This document shows positions 17,421 through 26,464 of a stretch of 64,000 bases of DNA, in pieces. Positions within the stretch are counted from its first letter, which is position 1; every line of letters begins with the position of its first letter. The notes beneath the pieces were generated by a model, which saw nothing but the letters and a program-made list of their open reading frames with translations, was not told where the DNA came from and made no database searches. Source of the stretch: Leifsonia sp. AK011 (GTDB taxonomy: Bacteria; Actinomycetota; Actinomycetes; Actinomycetales; Microbacteriaceae); assembly GCF_013410945.1 (NCBI RefSeq), contig NZ_JACCCH010000001.1, positions 1,674,001-1,738,000 on the forward strand. The letters run 5' to 3'. Both the position numbers and the translations under genes were made by a program.

Positions 17421-17892
17421 TGCTGCGGTGGTCGGCGCGCTCGTCGAGCGCGGCCTGACGATCGCTGTCGCCGAGTCGCTGACGGGCGGGATGCTCGTCT
17501 CCGAGCTCATCGCGACGCCGGGGGCATCCGCCACCGTCCTCGGCGGTGTGGTGGCCTACGACACACGCCTCAAGCACACCCTCCTCGGTGTGGATGCCGA
17601 CTTGCTCGCCGCGGCGGGAGCGGTCGATGCTCGGGTGGCCGAGCAGATGGCCGATCGCGTGCGCGCCGTCCTTGCCGTCGACGGCAGGCCTGCGGACGTG
17701 GGGATCTCGACGACCGGTGTAGCGGGGCCAGACCCCCAGGACGGCAAGGCTGTCGGCACCGTGTTCGTAGGTCTCGCGATGGGCGAGCGGGTCTCCTCGA
17801 TCGAGCTGAGCCTCGCCGGGTCCCGCTCGGCAATCCGTTCGGCCACGGTCGCCGAAGCACTGGTACAACTTCACAAGATGCTCGAAGGGTGA
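17413..17892 (+). CDS. cinA: CinA-like nicotinamide-nucleotide amidohydrolase (C-terminal domain only)
   Basis: This 159-residue protein is the stand-alone CinA C-terminal domain (PncC-type), which deamidates nicotinamide mononucleotide in pyridine nucleotide recycling. Motifs include AVAESLTGGML (about residues 19-29), GGVVAYDTRLKHTLLGV and ISTTGVAGPDPQDGKAVGTVFVGL. The N-terminal molybdopterin-like domain of full CinA is absent, as is usual in this locus. GTG 17413 overlaps the last 8 bases of pgsA. The cinA-clgR-recA neighbourhood is conserved in actinobacteria. Confidence 0.92.
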   Translation: MPSAAVVGALVERGLTIAVAESLTGGMLVSELIATPGASATVLGGVVAYDTRLKHTLLGVDADLLAAAGAVDARVAEQMADRVRAVLAVDGRPADVGISTTGVAGPDPQDGKAVGTVFVGLAMGERVSSIELSLAGSRSAIRSATVAEALVQLHKMLEG

Positions 17893-18035
17893 GGCGGGAA
17901 TAGCCCTCGTTTCGATCACGTTACATCTGTCAGGTTCACACGCACCGCACAGATTTGGGTGGTTAGAGTTCATGTACCTCGGTGGTTGTAGTCTTAGCCA
18001 TCCGGTAAGAAGTTCGACCGCACAGTCAGGCATAT

Positions 18036-18043
18036 AAGGAGGG
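18036..18043 (+). promoter_or_regulatory. Strong ribosome-binding site of clgR
   Basis: AAGGAGGG lies 4 nt before ATG 18048, one of the best Shine-Dalgarno matches in the window. The 155-nt gap before it (17893-18047) must hold the promoter, but I saw no clear hexamer pair. Confidence 0.7.
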
Positions 18044-18047
18044 TCCA

Positions 18048-18356
18048 ATGGTTCTGGTTCGACAGGAATTGGGCGACGTTCTCCGCGACTTTCGCCTGCA
18101 GAAGGGGCGCACCCTTCGTCAGGTCGCGAGCAAGGCGAGCGTCGCGCTCGGTTACCTCAGCGAGGTAGAGCGCGGGCAGAAGGAGGCGAGTTCTGAGATT
18201 CTTGCCTCGGTCGCCGAGGCTCTCGACACGCCGATCTCGGTCATCATGCGTGAAGTCGGTGACCGCCTCTCGGTCATCGAGGGCCTGAGCCCGGTACCGG
18301 ACACGCTGCCAGACGACCTGGTGGCCGAGTTCGATTCCGACCTCGTCTCCCGCTGA
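18048..18356 (+). CDS. clgR: XRE-family regulator, ClgR-like
   Basis: This 102-residue protein is almost wholly one helix-turn-helix domain (LRDFRLQKGRTLRQVASKAS and VALGYLSEVERGQKEASSEI, residues 10-50), followed by TPISVIMREVGD and an acidic tail. ClgR activates clp protease and other stress genes in Corynebacterium, Streptomyces and mycobacteria and is itself a Clp substrate. The position between cinA and recA is its usual one. The C-terminus ends VSR rather than the hydrophobic degron seen in Streptomyces ClgR, so turnover may differ (inference). Confidence 0.88.
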   Translation: MVLVRQELGDVLRDFRLQKGRTLRQVASKASVALGYLSEVERGQKEASSEILASVAEALDTPISVIMREVGDRLSVIEGLSPVPDTLPDDLVAEFDSDLVSR

Positions 18357-18365
18357 TAGGTTTCC

Positions 18366-18398
18366 ACGAATGCCCCGGCCCCGTGCCGGGGCATTCGT
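18366..18398 (+). terminator. Hairpin after clgR
   Basis: A perfect 14-bp stem (18366-18379 with 18385-18398; core GAATGCCCCGGC) has a 5-nt loop. No T-run follows, as in most hairpins of this window. Confidence 0.7.
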
Positions 18399-18425
18399 CG
18401 TCTCCGGTGGCCGCCGAGCTCGGGT

Positions 18426-18431
18426 TAGCGT
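18426..18431 (+). promoter_or_regulatory. -10 element of the DUF3046 gene, leaderless
   Basis: TAGCGT ends 6 nt before ATG 18438; there is no ribosome site. Confidence 0.45.
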
Positions 18432-18437
18432 TGAGAT

Positions 18438-18665
18438 ATGCGTCTGAGTGAGTTCTGGCTGGCCGTTGCCGATGAGTTCGGTGATGCCTACGGGCGGATC
18501 CTGACCCGAGACTTGGTCCTGGGTGACATCGGTGGCATGACCGCCGACGATGCGATCAAGGCCGGTGTGTCCGTGCGGGACGTCTGGCTGGCGCTGTGCA
18601 GCGCGATGGATGTCCCTGAGGAACGCCGGTATGGCGTCGGGCGCCGCGAACCGAAGAAGCCCTGA
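18438..18665 (+). CDS. DUF3046 domain protein
   Basis: This 75-residue protein matches DUF3046: MRLSEFWLAVADEFGDAYGR, then a helical region and DVPEERRYGVGRREPKK at the end. The family is confined to actinobacteria and lies next to recA in many of them, but its function is unknown. No membrane segment or metal site is visible. ATG 18438 fits the family's conserved N-terminus. It lies immediately upstream of the SOS-controlled recA promoter in the same direction. Confidence 0.9.
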   Translation: MRLSEFWLAVADEFGDAYGRILTRDLVLGDIGGMTADDAIKAGVSVRDVWLALCSAMDVPEERRYGVGRREPKKP

Positions 18666-18710
18666 GCGCTCGTTCCTGCACTCGCGGTTCTCGCGACACG
18701 CCCCGTTCGC

Positions 18711-18726
18711 TCGAATATTGATTCGA
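18711..18726 (+). promoter_or_regulatory. LexA (SOS) box upstream of recA
   Basis: TCGAATATTGATTCGA is a perfect inverted repeat (TCGAAT-N4-ATTCGA) that matches the actinobacterial SOS box TCGAAC-N4-GTTCGA at 10 of 12 arm positions. A -10-like TAGCTT follows at 18735-18740, so LexA bound here would block the promoter. Confidence 0.85.
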
Positions 18727-18740
18727 TGAAGTGGTAGCTT

Positions 18741-18942
18741 CTCCCCAACGTCCTATCGAAGACGAGTGTCATCCACAACACGCAGCAGGCCTCCACCGAT
18801 TGTCGGGGGCCGGGCGTAGCGTGGGCCTCGTCCCGTTGGACGTAGCACGACCAGCCTTTGTCGGGAGGCTGCGGGCCTTGCACCACCGGTCCGCTGCGGA
18901 GCGACAGCCTATGGGCAGCCACCTCAGACCAGGAGAGAAAAG
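18741..18942 (+). promoter_or_regulatory. recA 5' leader
   Basis: About 200 nt separate the SOS-controlled promoter from recA. Only the ribosome site AGGAGAGAA (from 18931) just before ATG 18943 is clear. A second -10-like TAGCGT occurs inside. A frame through it that runs into recA shows no recognisable protein. Confidence 0.4.
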
Positions 18943-20067
18943 ATGCCATCAGTAGCAGACCGCGAGAAGTCCCTTGAAACGGCCCTCGCTCAGATCGACC
19001 GCCAGTTCGGCAAGGGTTCCGTCATGCGTCTCGGCAGCGACGAGCGTGCTCCTGTCGAGGTGATCCCGACGGGCTCGATCGCGCTCGACGTCGCGCTCGG
19101 GATCGGCGGGCTTCCGCGCGGGCGCATCGTCGAGATCTACGGCCCGGAGTCGTCGGGTAAGACCACGCTCACCCTCCACGCGATCGCCAACGCCCAGCGT
19201 GCTGGCGGTATCGCGGCGTTCATCGACGCCGAGCACGCTCTCGACCCCGAGTACGCGGCCAAGCTGGGCGTCGACATCGACTCGCTGCTCGTCTCGCAGC
19301 CCGACACGGGGGAGCAGGCGCTCGAGATCGCCGACATGCTCGTCCGTTCCGGCTCCATCGACCTCATCGTGATCGACTCGGTCGCTGCCCTTGTTCCGCG
19401 TGCGGAGATCGAGGGTGAGATGGGTGACTCGCACGTGGGTCTGCAGGCTCGCCTCATGTCGCAGGCCCTGCGCAAGCTCACGGGCGGGCTCAGCTCCACG
19501 AACACCACCATGATCTTCATCAACCAGCTCCGCGAGAAGATCGGCGTCTTCTTCGGCAGCCCCGAGACCACCGCCGGCGGTAAGGCTCTCAAGTTCTACG
19601 CCTCTGTTCGCCTCGACATCCGCCGCATTGAAACGCTGAAGGATGGCACGGATGCCGTGGGTAACCGCACACGCGTCAAGGTCGTGAAGAACAAGATGGC
19701 TCCGCCGTTCAAGCAGGCGGAGTTCGACATCCTGTACGGCACGGGCATCTCGCGCGAGGGCAGCCTCATTGACTTCGGCGTCGAGCACGAGATCGTGCGC
19801 AAGTCCGGTGCCTGGTACACCTACGAGGGCGACCAACTCGGTCAGGGCAAGGAGAACTCGCGCAAGTTCCTTCTCGAGAACCCGGCGATCGCCAAGGAGA
19901 TCGAGCAGAGGATCATGATGAAGCTCGGAGTGGGCGCCGAGGCACGTGCGGCGCTCGCCCGCGAGGCCGAGATCGCTGCGGCTCCCGAGCCGAAGGCCAC
20001 CAAGGCCGGCAAGGCATCCGGGCCGGTCATGCCGGTCGAGACCGCGCTCAAGGCAGTAGGCGAGTAA
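18943..20067 (+). CDS. recA: Recombinase RecA
   Basis: RecA forms filaments on single-stranded DNA, drives strand exchange and triggers LexA self-cleavage. The Walker A motif GPESSGKTT is at residues 67-75. Further hallmarks are [37 protein letters not shown], the DNA-binding loop segment [20 protein letters not shown] and [14 protein letters not shown]. The length of 374 is somewhat above the average because of an Ala/Lys-rich C-terminal tail. ATG 18943 has AGGAGAGAA upstream. The gene is preceded by a LexA box and followed after 2 nt by recX, so both are SOS-induced. Confidence 0.99.
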   Translation: MPSVADREKSLETALAQIDRQFGKGSVMRLGSDERAPVEVIPTGSIALDVALGIGGLPRGRIVEIYGPESSGKTTLTLHAIANAQRAGGIAAFIDAEHALDPEYAAKLGVDIDSLLVSQPDTGEQALEIADMLVRSGSIDLIVIDSVAALVPRAEIEGEMGDSHVGLQARLMSQALRKLTGGLSSTNTTMIFINQLREKIGVFFGSPETTAGGKALKFYASVRLDIRRIETLKDGTDAVGNRTRVKVVKNKMAPPFKQAEFDILYGTGISREGSLIDFGVEHEIVRKSGAWYTYEGDQLGQGKENSRKFLLENPAIAKEIEQRIMMKLGVGAEARAALAREAEIAAAPEPKATKAGKASGPVMPVETALKAVGE

Positions 20068-20069
20068 CC

Positions 20070-20717
20070 ATGGCAGATGGCGAGCGGCTTGCCTCGGTGA
20101 CGTGGCTGTTCGGGCAACCCGAACGTGACTCCGTCACCGAGCAGGCCGCGTCGCCGTCGCAGCCCACCACAGCCGATGCGCCTCGGGGGCGCCACGAACC
20201 ACCGACTCGCGCGGAGCGTGCGTCCCGGGCGGGCGAGTTCCAGCGCATCAACAACGTGAGCATGCATGCGCTCGCGCGGCGTGGCATGTCGGTCGCCGAG
20301 ATGCGCGACTACCTGATCGGGCGTGAGTTCGACCAGCACGAAGCCGACGAAGAATGTGACCGCCTTCTGGGCGTCGGCCTTCTGGACGACTTTGCCCTCG
20401 CCGAGACGCTCATTCGCACCCTGCGTCAGCGGAAGGGACTCGGTCGGTCGGGAGTGACGGCCGAGTTGCGTCGGCGCAGGCTGGAGAACGACGCCATCGA
20501 GGCCGCCCTCGAGGACCTCGACGACGACGAGCTCGCACGGGCGATCGACCTGGCCGAACGTCGCGCCCCCCAGCTGCGCTCTCTCGACACCGAGACGGCC
20601 ACGCGTCGGCTCAGTGGATTCCTCATGCGCAAGGGCTACTCCAGCGGGGTAGTGCGTGCGGCCGTCGACCGCGCGCTGAGCCGTAGTGGCGAGTCATCCG
20701 GACCCGTCTTCCGCTGA
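20070..20717 (+). CDS. recX: Regulatory protein RecX
   Basis: RecX binds the RecA filament and limits its growth. The 215-residue protein has a Pro/Arg-rich N-terminal extension of about 55 residues, then the three-helix repeats of Rec[37 protein letters not shown] and [17 protein letters not shown] 20070 lies 2 nt after the recA stop, so expression follows recA. The N-terminal extension shows no motif I recognise; a start further in is possible but has no better ribosome site. Confidence 0.92.
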   Translation: MADGERLASVTWLFGQPERDSVTEQAASPSQPTTADAPRGRHEPPTRAERASRAGEFQRINNVSMHALARRGMSVAEMRDYLIGREFDQHEADEECDRLLGVGLLDDFALAETLIRTLRQRKGLGRSGVTAELRRRRLENDAIEAALEDLDDDELARAIDLAERRAPQLRSLDTETATRRLSGFLMRKGYSSGVVRAAVDRALSRSGESSGPVFR

Positions 20718-20751
20718 ACGCCGCATGCCCGGCGGTTCCCTATCCGCGCCG

Positions 20752-20757
20752 TACCAT
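20752..20757 (+). promoter_or_regulatory. -10 element of miaB, leaderless
   Basis: TACCAT ends 6 nt before ATG 20764; there is no ribosome site. Confidence 0.4.
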
Positions 20758-20763
20758 GGAGCC

Positions 20764-22299
20764 ATGAGCACACCCGTCCTCACCTCCGCTCGCACCTACG
20801 AGGTGCGGACTTTCGGCTGCCAGATGAACGTGCACGACAGCGAGAGGTTGAGTGGTTCGCTCGAAGCTGCCGGCTACGTGAAGGCCCAGGACGGGCATCC
20901 CGACATCGTCGTCATCAACACGTGCGCAGTGCGCGAGAACGCGGACAACAAGCTCTACGGCACCCTGGGCCAGCTCGCATCAACCAAGCGCGGTCACGAG
21001 GGCATGCAGATCGCCGTCGGCGGCTGTCTCGCCCAGAAGGACAAGGCGAGCATCCTCGAGAAGGCCCCGTGGGTCGACGTTGTCTTCGGTACCCACAACA
21101 TGGGCGCGCTTCCCACGCTTCTCGAGCGGGCCCGTCACAACGATGAGGCTCAGCTTGAGATCCTCGAATCGCTCGAGGTGTTCCCGTCGACCCTCCCCAC
21201 GCGCAGGGAGTCCAGCCACAGCGCGTGGGTGTCGATCTCGGTCGGGTGCAACAACACCTGCACGTTCTGCATCGTGCCGGCGCTCCGCGGCAAGGAGAAG
21301 GATCGTCGCCCGGGTGACATCCTCGCCGAGATCCAGGCCGTCGTTGACGATGGTGCCATCGAGGTCACCCTTCTCGGACAGAACGTCAACTCCTACGGTG
21401 TGGAGTTCGGCGATCGACAGGCCTTCGGCAAGCTCCTGCGTGCCACCGGCAAGATCGAGGGACTCGAGCGGGTTCGCTTCACGAGTCCGCATCCTGCTGC
21501 CTTCACCGATGACGTGATCGACGCGATGGCGGAGACGCCGAACGTCATGCCGCAACTCCACATGCCGCTGCAGTCCGGCTCGGATCGCATCCTCAAGGCC
21601 ATGCGTCGCTCCTACCGGTCGGAGAAGTTTCTCGGAATCCTCGAGCGCGTTCGCGACCGCATTCCTCACGCGGCGATCAGCACGGACATCATTGTCGGCT
21701 TCCCCGGCGAGACCGAGGAGGACTTCGCGGAGACCCTCCGTGTCGTCGAGCAGGCGCGATTCGCGACGGCTTTTACTTTCCAGTACTCGATCCGCGAGGG
21801 CACCCCTGCCGCGACCATGGCCGACCAGGTGCCCAAGGCAGTGGTGCAGGAGCGCTTCGAGCGCCTCATGGCGCTTCAAGACCGCATCTCCCTCGAGGAG
21901 AACCAGCGCCTCGTGGGCACGACCGTCGAGGTCATGGTCACCGCCGCGGAGGGCCGCAAGAGCGATCAGACCCACCGGCTCTCGGGGCGCGCAGAGGACT
22001 CGCGGCTCGTGCACTTCGATGTGCCCGACGGCAGCGTCATCCCGCGCCCTGGCGACGTGGTGTCCGCGGTTGTCTCGCAGGCCGCGCCGTTCTACCTGAT
22101 CGCTGACACGGTCGGCGAGCTCCCCGTGCGTCGCACGCGCGCAGGAGACGCGTGGGATCGCGCGGAGGCGGCATCCTGCGCGGTTCCGTCGGGCACTGCA
22201 GGCTCGGCGGCGGATGCCCCGGCCAGGGTCTCACTGGGGCTCCCAACGCTCCGCGTTGCCACCACGCCCATCTACGACACGAGTGACGGACTCCGCTGA
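20764..22299 (+). CDS. miaB: tRNA-2-methylthio-N6-dimethylallyladenosine synthase
   Basis: MiaB is a radical-SAM methylthiotransferase acting on the i6A at tRNA position 37 made by MiaA. The N-terminal UPF0004 domain has [11 protein letters not shown] (Cys 19), NTCAVRENA and GGCLAQKD. The radical-SAM site CNNTCTFC (Cys 162, 166, 169) follows, then a TRAM domain with [16 protein letters not shown]. The protein is 511 residues, with about 65 extra C-terminal residues of low conservation. ATG 20764 is fixed by the family start and a leaderless -10. Its TGA lies within the start region of miaA, its partner enzyme. Confidence 0.97.
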   Translation: MSTPVLTSARTYEVRTFGCQMNVHDSERLSGSLEAAGYVKAQDGHPDIVVINTCAVRENADNKLYGTLGQLASTKRGHEGMQIAVGGCLAQKDKASILEKAPWVDVVFGTHNMGALPTLLERARHNDEAQLEILESLEVFPSTLPTRRESSHSAWVSISVGCNNTCTFCIVPALRGKEKDRRPGDILAEIQAVVDDGAIEVTLLGQNVNSYGVEFGDRQAFGKLLRATGKIEGLERVRFTSPHPAAFTDDVIDAMAETPNVMPQLHMPLQSGSDRILKAMRRSYRSEKFLGILERVRDRIPHAAISTDIIVGFPGETEEDFAETLRVVEQARFATAFTFQYSIREGTPAATMADQVPKAVVQERFERLMALQDRISLEENQRLVGTTVEVMVTAAEGRKSDQTHRLSGRAEDSRLVHFDVPDGSVIPRPGDVVSAVVSQAAPFYLIADTVGELPVRRTRAGDAWDRAEAASCAVPSGTAGSAADAPARVSLGLPTLRVATTPIYDTSDGLR

Positions 22300-23222
22300 G
22301 TACCCCGCACGGCATTCCCCTCGTCGTCATCGTCGGTGCGACGGGCACCGGCAAATCCGCACTCTCCCTCGATCTGGCCCAGGAACTCGGCGATCGCGGT
22401 ATCGCGGCCGAGGTCGTCAACGCGGATGCGATGCAGCTGTACAGGGGCATGGACATCGGCACGGCCAAGCTGCCGGTCGAGGAGCGTCGTGGCGTGCCCC
22501 ACCACCTCCTCGACGTGCTCGATCCCACCGAGGAGGCATCGGTCGCGGCGTACCAGATGGCCGCCCGGCAGGCGATCGAGGGGATCGAGTCACGCGGTGC
22601 CGTCCCGCTCCTCGTCGGCGGATCGGGGCTCTATGTCTCGAGCGTGATCCAGCAGTTCAGCTTCCCCGGCACTGACGCGGCCGTGCGCGCGCGGCTGGAG
22701 GAGGAGCTCGCCACCCTGGGACCCGGCATCCTCTTCGCCCGACTCACAGAGCTCGATCGGTACGCGGCAGCGTCCATCGGACCGCACAACGGGCGACGTA
22801 TCGTCCGCGCCCTCGAGGTGATCGAGATCACGGGGAAGCCCTTCGGATCGGGGCTGCCGGAGGACGAACCACCGTGGCGCGAGGCATCCATCATCCATCT
22901 CCAGGCTCCCCGGGCCGAACTCGTCCAGCGGCTCGATGCCCGGGCGGCGGGCATGTGGGAGGCTGGCCTTCTCGACGAGGTCACGCGACTGCGCGAGCGT
23001 GGCCTCGGAACGACGGCGAGCCGGGCCATCGGATACGCCCAGGCGATCGCCGAACTCGACGGTGAACTCACGACGGCCGAGGCGATCGAGCAGACCGCAG
23101 CGCTCACTCGGCGGTACGCCCGACGGCAGGTCGGCTGGTTCCGCAGGTACGCCGCGACGGTCTACGACTACGACGATCCGGACCTCGTCGCCAGTGCTCT
23201 CCTGCAGATACGGCAGGATTGA
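22296..23222 (+). CDS. miaA: tRNA dimethylallyltransferase (apparent CTG start)
   Basis: MiaA transfers a dimethylallyl group to A37 of tRNA. The P-loop [10 protein letters not shown] is followed by [20 protein letters not shown], then [11 protein letters not shown] and [13 protein letters not shown], all family hallmarks. No ATG, GTG or TTG exists in frame upstream of the P-loop: TGA 22284-22286 closes the frame and the first ATG (22431) lies beyond it. CTG 22296, which overlaps the miaB TGA as CTGA, gives 308 residues, the usual size. A base error near the start is the alternative. dapF follows directly. Confidence 0.92.
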   Translation: MSTPHGIPLVVIVGATGTGKSALSLDLAQELGDRGIAAEVVNADAMQLYRGMDIGTAKLPVEERRGVPHHLLDVLDPTEEASVAAYQMAARQAIEGIESRGAVPLLVGGSGLYVSSVIQQFSFPGTDAAVRARLEEELATLGPGILFARLTELDRYAAASIGPHNGRRIVRALEVIEITGKPFGSGLPEDEPPWREASIIHLQAPRAELVQRLDARAAGMWEAGLLDEVTRLRERGLGTTASRAIGYAQAIAELDGELTTAEAIEQTAALTRRYARRQVGWFRRYAATVYDYDDPDLVASALLQIRQD

Positions 23223-24101
23223 GTGGTGGCGACGATCTCCTTCACCAAAGGCCAGGGCACGGGCAACGACTTCGTGATCTTCTCCGACCCCGACGGTGAG
23301 GTCGAACTCTCGCCGGAGCAGATCGCCGCCATTTGCGATCGCCACTTCGGCGTGGGTGCGGACGGCATGCTCCGCGCGGTGCGAAGCCGCAGCATCGACG
23401 CGGGAGCCGCCGCGCTCGCTGAGGATCCCGATGCCGAGTGGTTCATGGACTACCGCAATGCTGATGGCTCGATCGCCGAGATGTGCGGCAACGGCATCCG
23501 TGTCTTCTCGAAGTACCTCATCGAGACCGGTCTCGCCGACCTCGAGCCTGGCGACACCCTTCCCATCGGCACACGGTCGGGTGTTCGTGATGTCCAGCGG
23601 TCGACCAACGGGTTCTCCGCGGACATGGGGCGCTGGCGTCTCGACGGCGGCGAGCCCCTCGTACGCGCCAAGGAGCTTCCCGTGGCCCGCCCCGGTCTCG
23701 GCATCAACGTCGGCAACCCCCATGTCGTGGTTGCCCTTGCCAGTGACGAGGAGCTGGATGCCGCGGACCTGAGCTACATCCCCGTGGTCGATCCCGAACC
23801 CGCCGACGGCGTCAACGTTGAGTTCATGGTCGCGGCGGATCCGCTCGTGAGCGATGGTGTCGGACACATCAGGATGCGCGTGCACGAGCGCGGCAGTGGC
23901 GAGACGCTCTCGTGCGGCACGGGCGCTGTCGCTACGGCGCTGGCCGCACGGTACTGGGCGGGGGCCGGAGCGCCGAACCAGTGGCGCGTTGACGTGCCCG
24001 GCGGGCGCGTTGGTGTGCGGATGTTCGCAGCGGAGGACGGCGAGCACGTCTCCCTCAGCGGGCCGGCGGAGTTGGTCTTCGAGGGCGTGCTCGAGGTGTA
24101 G
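23223..24101 (+). CDS. dapF: Diaminopimelate epimerase
   Basis: DapF interconverts LL- and meso-diaminopimelate using two cysteines: Cys 88 in [11 protein letters not shown] and Cys 231 in [25 protein letters not shown] at the N-terminus is the typical opening. The 292 residues include a stretch after [13 protein letters not shown] that I judge longer than in E. coli DapF, just before the first active-site loop. Two adjacent GTG codons (23223, 23226) can start it, immediately after the miaA stop. With dapB and dapA it supplies meso-DAP/lysine. Confidence 0.97.
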   Translation: MVATISFTKGQGTGNDFVIFSDPDGEVELSPEQIAAICDRHFGVGADGMLRAVRSRSIDAGAAALAEDPDAEWFMDYRNADGSIAEMCGNGIRVFSKYLIETGLADLEPGDTLPIGTRSGVRDVQRSTNGFSADMGRWRLDGGEPLVRAKELPVARPGLGINVGNPHVVVALASDEELDAADLSYIPVVDPEPADGVNVEFMVAADPLVSDGVGHIRMRVHERGSGETLSCGTGAVATALAARYWAGAGAPNQWRVDVPGGRVGVRMFAAEDGEHVSLSGPAELVFEGVLEV

Positions 24102-24116
24102 ACCGGCGGCGACTCG

Positions 24117-24761
24117 CTACTGCTCGACGATATCGATGGGGGACGTCATGCCGGTCCGGCGACGAGCGCGCAGTACGCGGTAGCCCTTATTGGTGGCGGC
24201 GCGAATGATCGAGAAGTCCTCCGGGAAACGGCCCTGGAGCCAGCGGTGCAGCGAGTCGGAACCGAGGTTGCGCTGCACGACGAGCCACGCATCCGACCCG
24301 ATCTCCAACCGCGGCAGCCATCGCTCCAGCAGCCCGTGGAGCTCGTTCTTGCCGACGCGAATCGGGGGGTTCGACCAGATCGTCGTGAAACTGACGTCAT
24401 CAGGGACATCATCCGGAAGAACTGCGTTAACATTAGTTATGGACATTTTTTCGGCGTTTGCCCGCACGAGATCCAGTGCGCGCTCGTTGACGTCCACCGC
24501 CCACACCTTCGCATGAGGTGACTCCGAGGCCAGCGTGAGGGCGATCGGCCCCCACCCGCAGCCGAGATCCAGGAGATTTCCTCCCGGCGGAGGGGATGGC
24601 ACGTTCGCGAGGAGTACCTGGGTGCCCGTGTCGACACGGTCAGGGCTGAAGACGCCTCCCGCGGTCACGAGTTCACGGTCTGCGCCCGCAAGGCGTACGT
24701 GAATCGTTCGTGGCCTGAGCTCACTCCCGGGTGTCGAGGAGAAGTAGTGCTCACTAACCAT
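24117..24761 (-). CDS. Class I SAM-dependent methyltransferase, RsmC/RlmG-like small domain
   Basis: This 214-residue protein has the SAM-binding motif LLDLGCGWGPIALTLA (about residues 62-77), an acidic strand end AVDVNERAL and the catalytic motif NPPIR of N-methyltransferases acting on guanine in rRNA. It is the single MTS domain, without the N-terminal duplication of full RsmC. The likely substrate is ribosomal RNA, but the exact base is unknown. On its strand TAAGTT (24773-24768) ends 6 nt before the ATG, so it is probably leaderless. It is divergent from hflX and converges on dapF. Confidence 0.88.
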   Translation of the reverse strand: MVSEHYFSSTPGSELRPRTIHVRLAGADRELVTAGGVFSPDRVDTGTQVLLANVPSPPPGGNLLDLGCGWGPIALTLASESPHAKVWAVDVNERALDLVRANAEKMSITNVNAVLPDDVPDDVSFTTIWSNPPIRVGKNELHGLLERWLPRLEIGSDAWLVVQRNLGSDSLHRWLQGRFPEDFSIIRAATNKGYRVLRARRRTGMTSPIDIVEQ

Positions 24762-24767
24762 GCAGAG

Positions 24768-24773
24768 AACTTA
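24768..24773 (-). promoter_or_regulatory. -10 element of the methyltransferase gene, leaderless
   Basis: On the minus strand TAAGTT ends 6 nt before the ATG whose first base is 24761. Confidence 0.4.
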
Positions 24774-24805
24774 CCGAAGTAGAGAGAAATAGGGTTAACC
24801 ACACC

Positions 24806-26338
24806 ATGACTGAAACCACATCACACGACGCCGAACCTCGCGATGACGCGATGTCTCGTCGCGACGTGGATCGCGTTCTCGCCGCCGACGGCGTTCGCTC
24901 CGCCGAGGTATCCCGGTTTGGCAGCGGCAGCGCCTTGGCGCTTCAGGATGACGCGCACTACGAGTCCGGACGCGACGGCGACCAGTTCGACCGTGAGGAT
25001 CGCCAGGCGCTCCGCCGCGTTCCTGGCCTCTCGACGGAACTCGAGGATGTCACGGAGGTCGAGTACCGCCAACTGCGCCTCGAGAACGTCGTCCTCATCG
25101 GCGTGTACTCCGGCGGAACGGTTGCCGATGCCGAGAACTCCCTGCGCGAACTCGCAGCTCTTGCGGAGACCGCAGGAGCTGTTGTCCTCGACGGGCTGCT
25201 GCAGCGCCGGCCGCATCCCGACCCGAGCACCTACTTCGGCAAGGGCAAGGCCGAGGAACTCCGGGGTGTCGTCGCCGCCACCGGTGCGGACACCGTCATC
25301 GCCGACACCGAGCTCGCCCCGAGCCAACGGCGTGCCCTGGAGGACATCGTCAAGGTCAAGGTCATCGACAGGACCGCGGTGATCCTCGATATCTTCTCGC
25401 AGCATGCAACGAGCCGTGAGGGTCGGGCGCAGGTCGAACTGGCCCAGCTCGAGTACCTCCTGCCGCGACTTCGTGGGTGGGGTGAGTCGATGTCCCGACA
25501 GGCCGGTGGCCAGGTCGGCGCGGGCACCGGCATGGGAAGCCGCGGACCGGGTGAGACGAAGATCGAACTCGACCGCCGTCGCATCCACACCCGCATGGCC
25601 AAGCTCCGCCGCCAGATCAAGGGGTTCGCGCCGGCCCGCGAGGCCAAGCGTGCCAACCGCACGCGCTTCGAGGTGCCGAGTGTTGCGATTGCCGGGTACA
25701 CGAACGCGGGCAAGTCGAGCCTCCTCAACCGCATCACGCGCGCTGGTGTGCTCGTCGAGAACGCCCTGTTCGCGACCCTGGATGCCACGGTCCGCCGCTA
25801 CCGCACGCCAGACGGTCGCCTCTTCACGCTCGCCGACACCGTCGGTTTCGTGAGGAACCTCCCGCACCAGCTGGTCGAGGCGTTCCGCTCCACGCTCGAG
25901 GAGGTCGGCCAGTCCGATGTCATCGTGCACGTGGTGGACGCGTCGCATCCCGACCCTGCAGGCCAGCTCGCGACCGTGCGCGATGTCATCGGGGAACTCG
26001 GTGCGCGCGACATCCCGGAGATCGTCGCCTTCAACAAGGCGGATCTTGCCGACGATGACCACCGTCTCGTCCTGCGCGGGTTGGAGCCGACCGGAATATT
26101 CGTCTCAGCTCGTACCGGCGAGGGCATCGATGAACTCCTCGAGCGCATCTCCGAACTCCTGCCGAGCCCGGAGATCGAGGTCGAGCTCGTGATCCCGTAC
26201 GACCGTGGCGAGATCATCTCGCGGCTTCACGTGCAGGGTCGTGTGCTGTCGACCGACTACGAGGAGACGGGCACCCGCGTGCGCGCTCTCGTGCACCCGT
26301 CGCGGCTGCCCGAGGTGGAGGAGTTCCGCACGGCGTAA
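24806..26338 (+). CDS. hflX: Ribosome-associated GTPase HflX
   Basis: HflX is a translational GTPase that splits stalled ribosomes under stress. The N-terminal HflX domain includes DPSTYFGKGKAEEL and ATSREGRAQVELAQLEYLLPR split by a short loop, then a Gly-rich GAGTGMGSRGPGETKIELD. The G domain has G1 GYTNAGKSS (residues 297-305), G3 DTVGF and G4 FNKADL. The length of 510 is in the normal range. ATG 24806 follows TAGGGT (24790-24795) by 10 nt with no ribosome site, so the leader is very short or absent. It is divergent from the methyltransferase. Confidence 0.96.
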   Translation: MTETTSHDAEPRDDAMSRRDVDRVLAADGVRSAEVSRFGSGSALALQDDAHYESGRDGDQFDREDRQALRRVPGLSTELEDVTEVEYRQLRLENVVLIGVYSGGTVADAENSLRELAALAETAGAVVLDGLLQRRPHPDPSTYFGKGKAEELRGVVAATGADTVIADTELAPSQRRALEDIVKVKVIDRTAVILDIFSQHATSREGRAQVELAQLEYLLPRLRGWGESMSRQAGGQVGAGTGMGSRGPGETKIELDRRRIHTRMAKLRRQIKGFAPAREAKRANRTRFEVPSVAIAGYTNAGKSSLLNRITRAGVLVENALFATLDATVRRYRTPDGRLFTLADTVGFVRNLPHQLVEAFRSTLEEVGQSDVIVHVVDASHPDPAGQLATVRDVIGELGARDIPEIVAFNKADLADDDHRLVLRGLEPTGIFVSARTGEGIDELLERISELLPSPEIEVELVIPYDRGEIISRLHVQGRVLSTDYEETGTRVRALVHPSRLPEVEEFRTA

Positions 26339-26351
26339 TGTTCCGTCATCC

Positions 26352-26396
26352 GCCGGGAGCGCTGCCTAGACTGAAGTGGTCGGGTTCGCTCCCGGC
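26352..26396. repeat. Inverted repeat around a -10-like hexamer upstream of metF
   Basis: GCCGGGAGCG (26352-26361) and CGCTCCCGGC (26387-26396) are perfect 10-bp arms 25 nt apart. TAGACT (26367-26372) lies between them. This may be an operator flanking the metF promoter, or a hairpin ending hflX transcription. Confidence 0.5.
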
Positions 26397-26464
26397 AGGT
26401 GCGACCGCCGAGCCCGGCACCCGCCCCAACGGACAGCAGAATTCTGGCGACCGGAGGGTGAGTG

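Noticed and set aside
18682-18696. TCGCG-N5-CGCGA palindrome upstream of recA as a ClgR site
   Set aside because: The arms are short, common at this GC content, and do not match the ClgR motif I know closely enough.
18731-18955. Open frame in the recA leader overlapping the recA start
   Set aside because: No ribosome site, no recognisable protein, and it overlaps recA in another frame; better seen as leader.
26339-26464. S-adenosyl-methionine or -homocysteine riboswitch before metF
   Set aside because: I could not align the region to the conserved cores of these riboswitch classes, and the promoter-like hexamer lies within the only strong stem.
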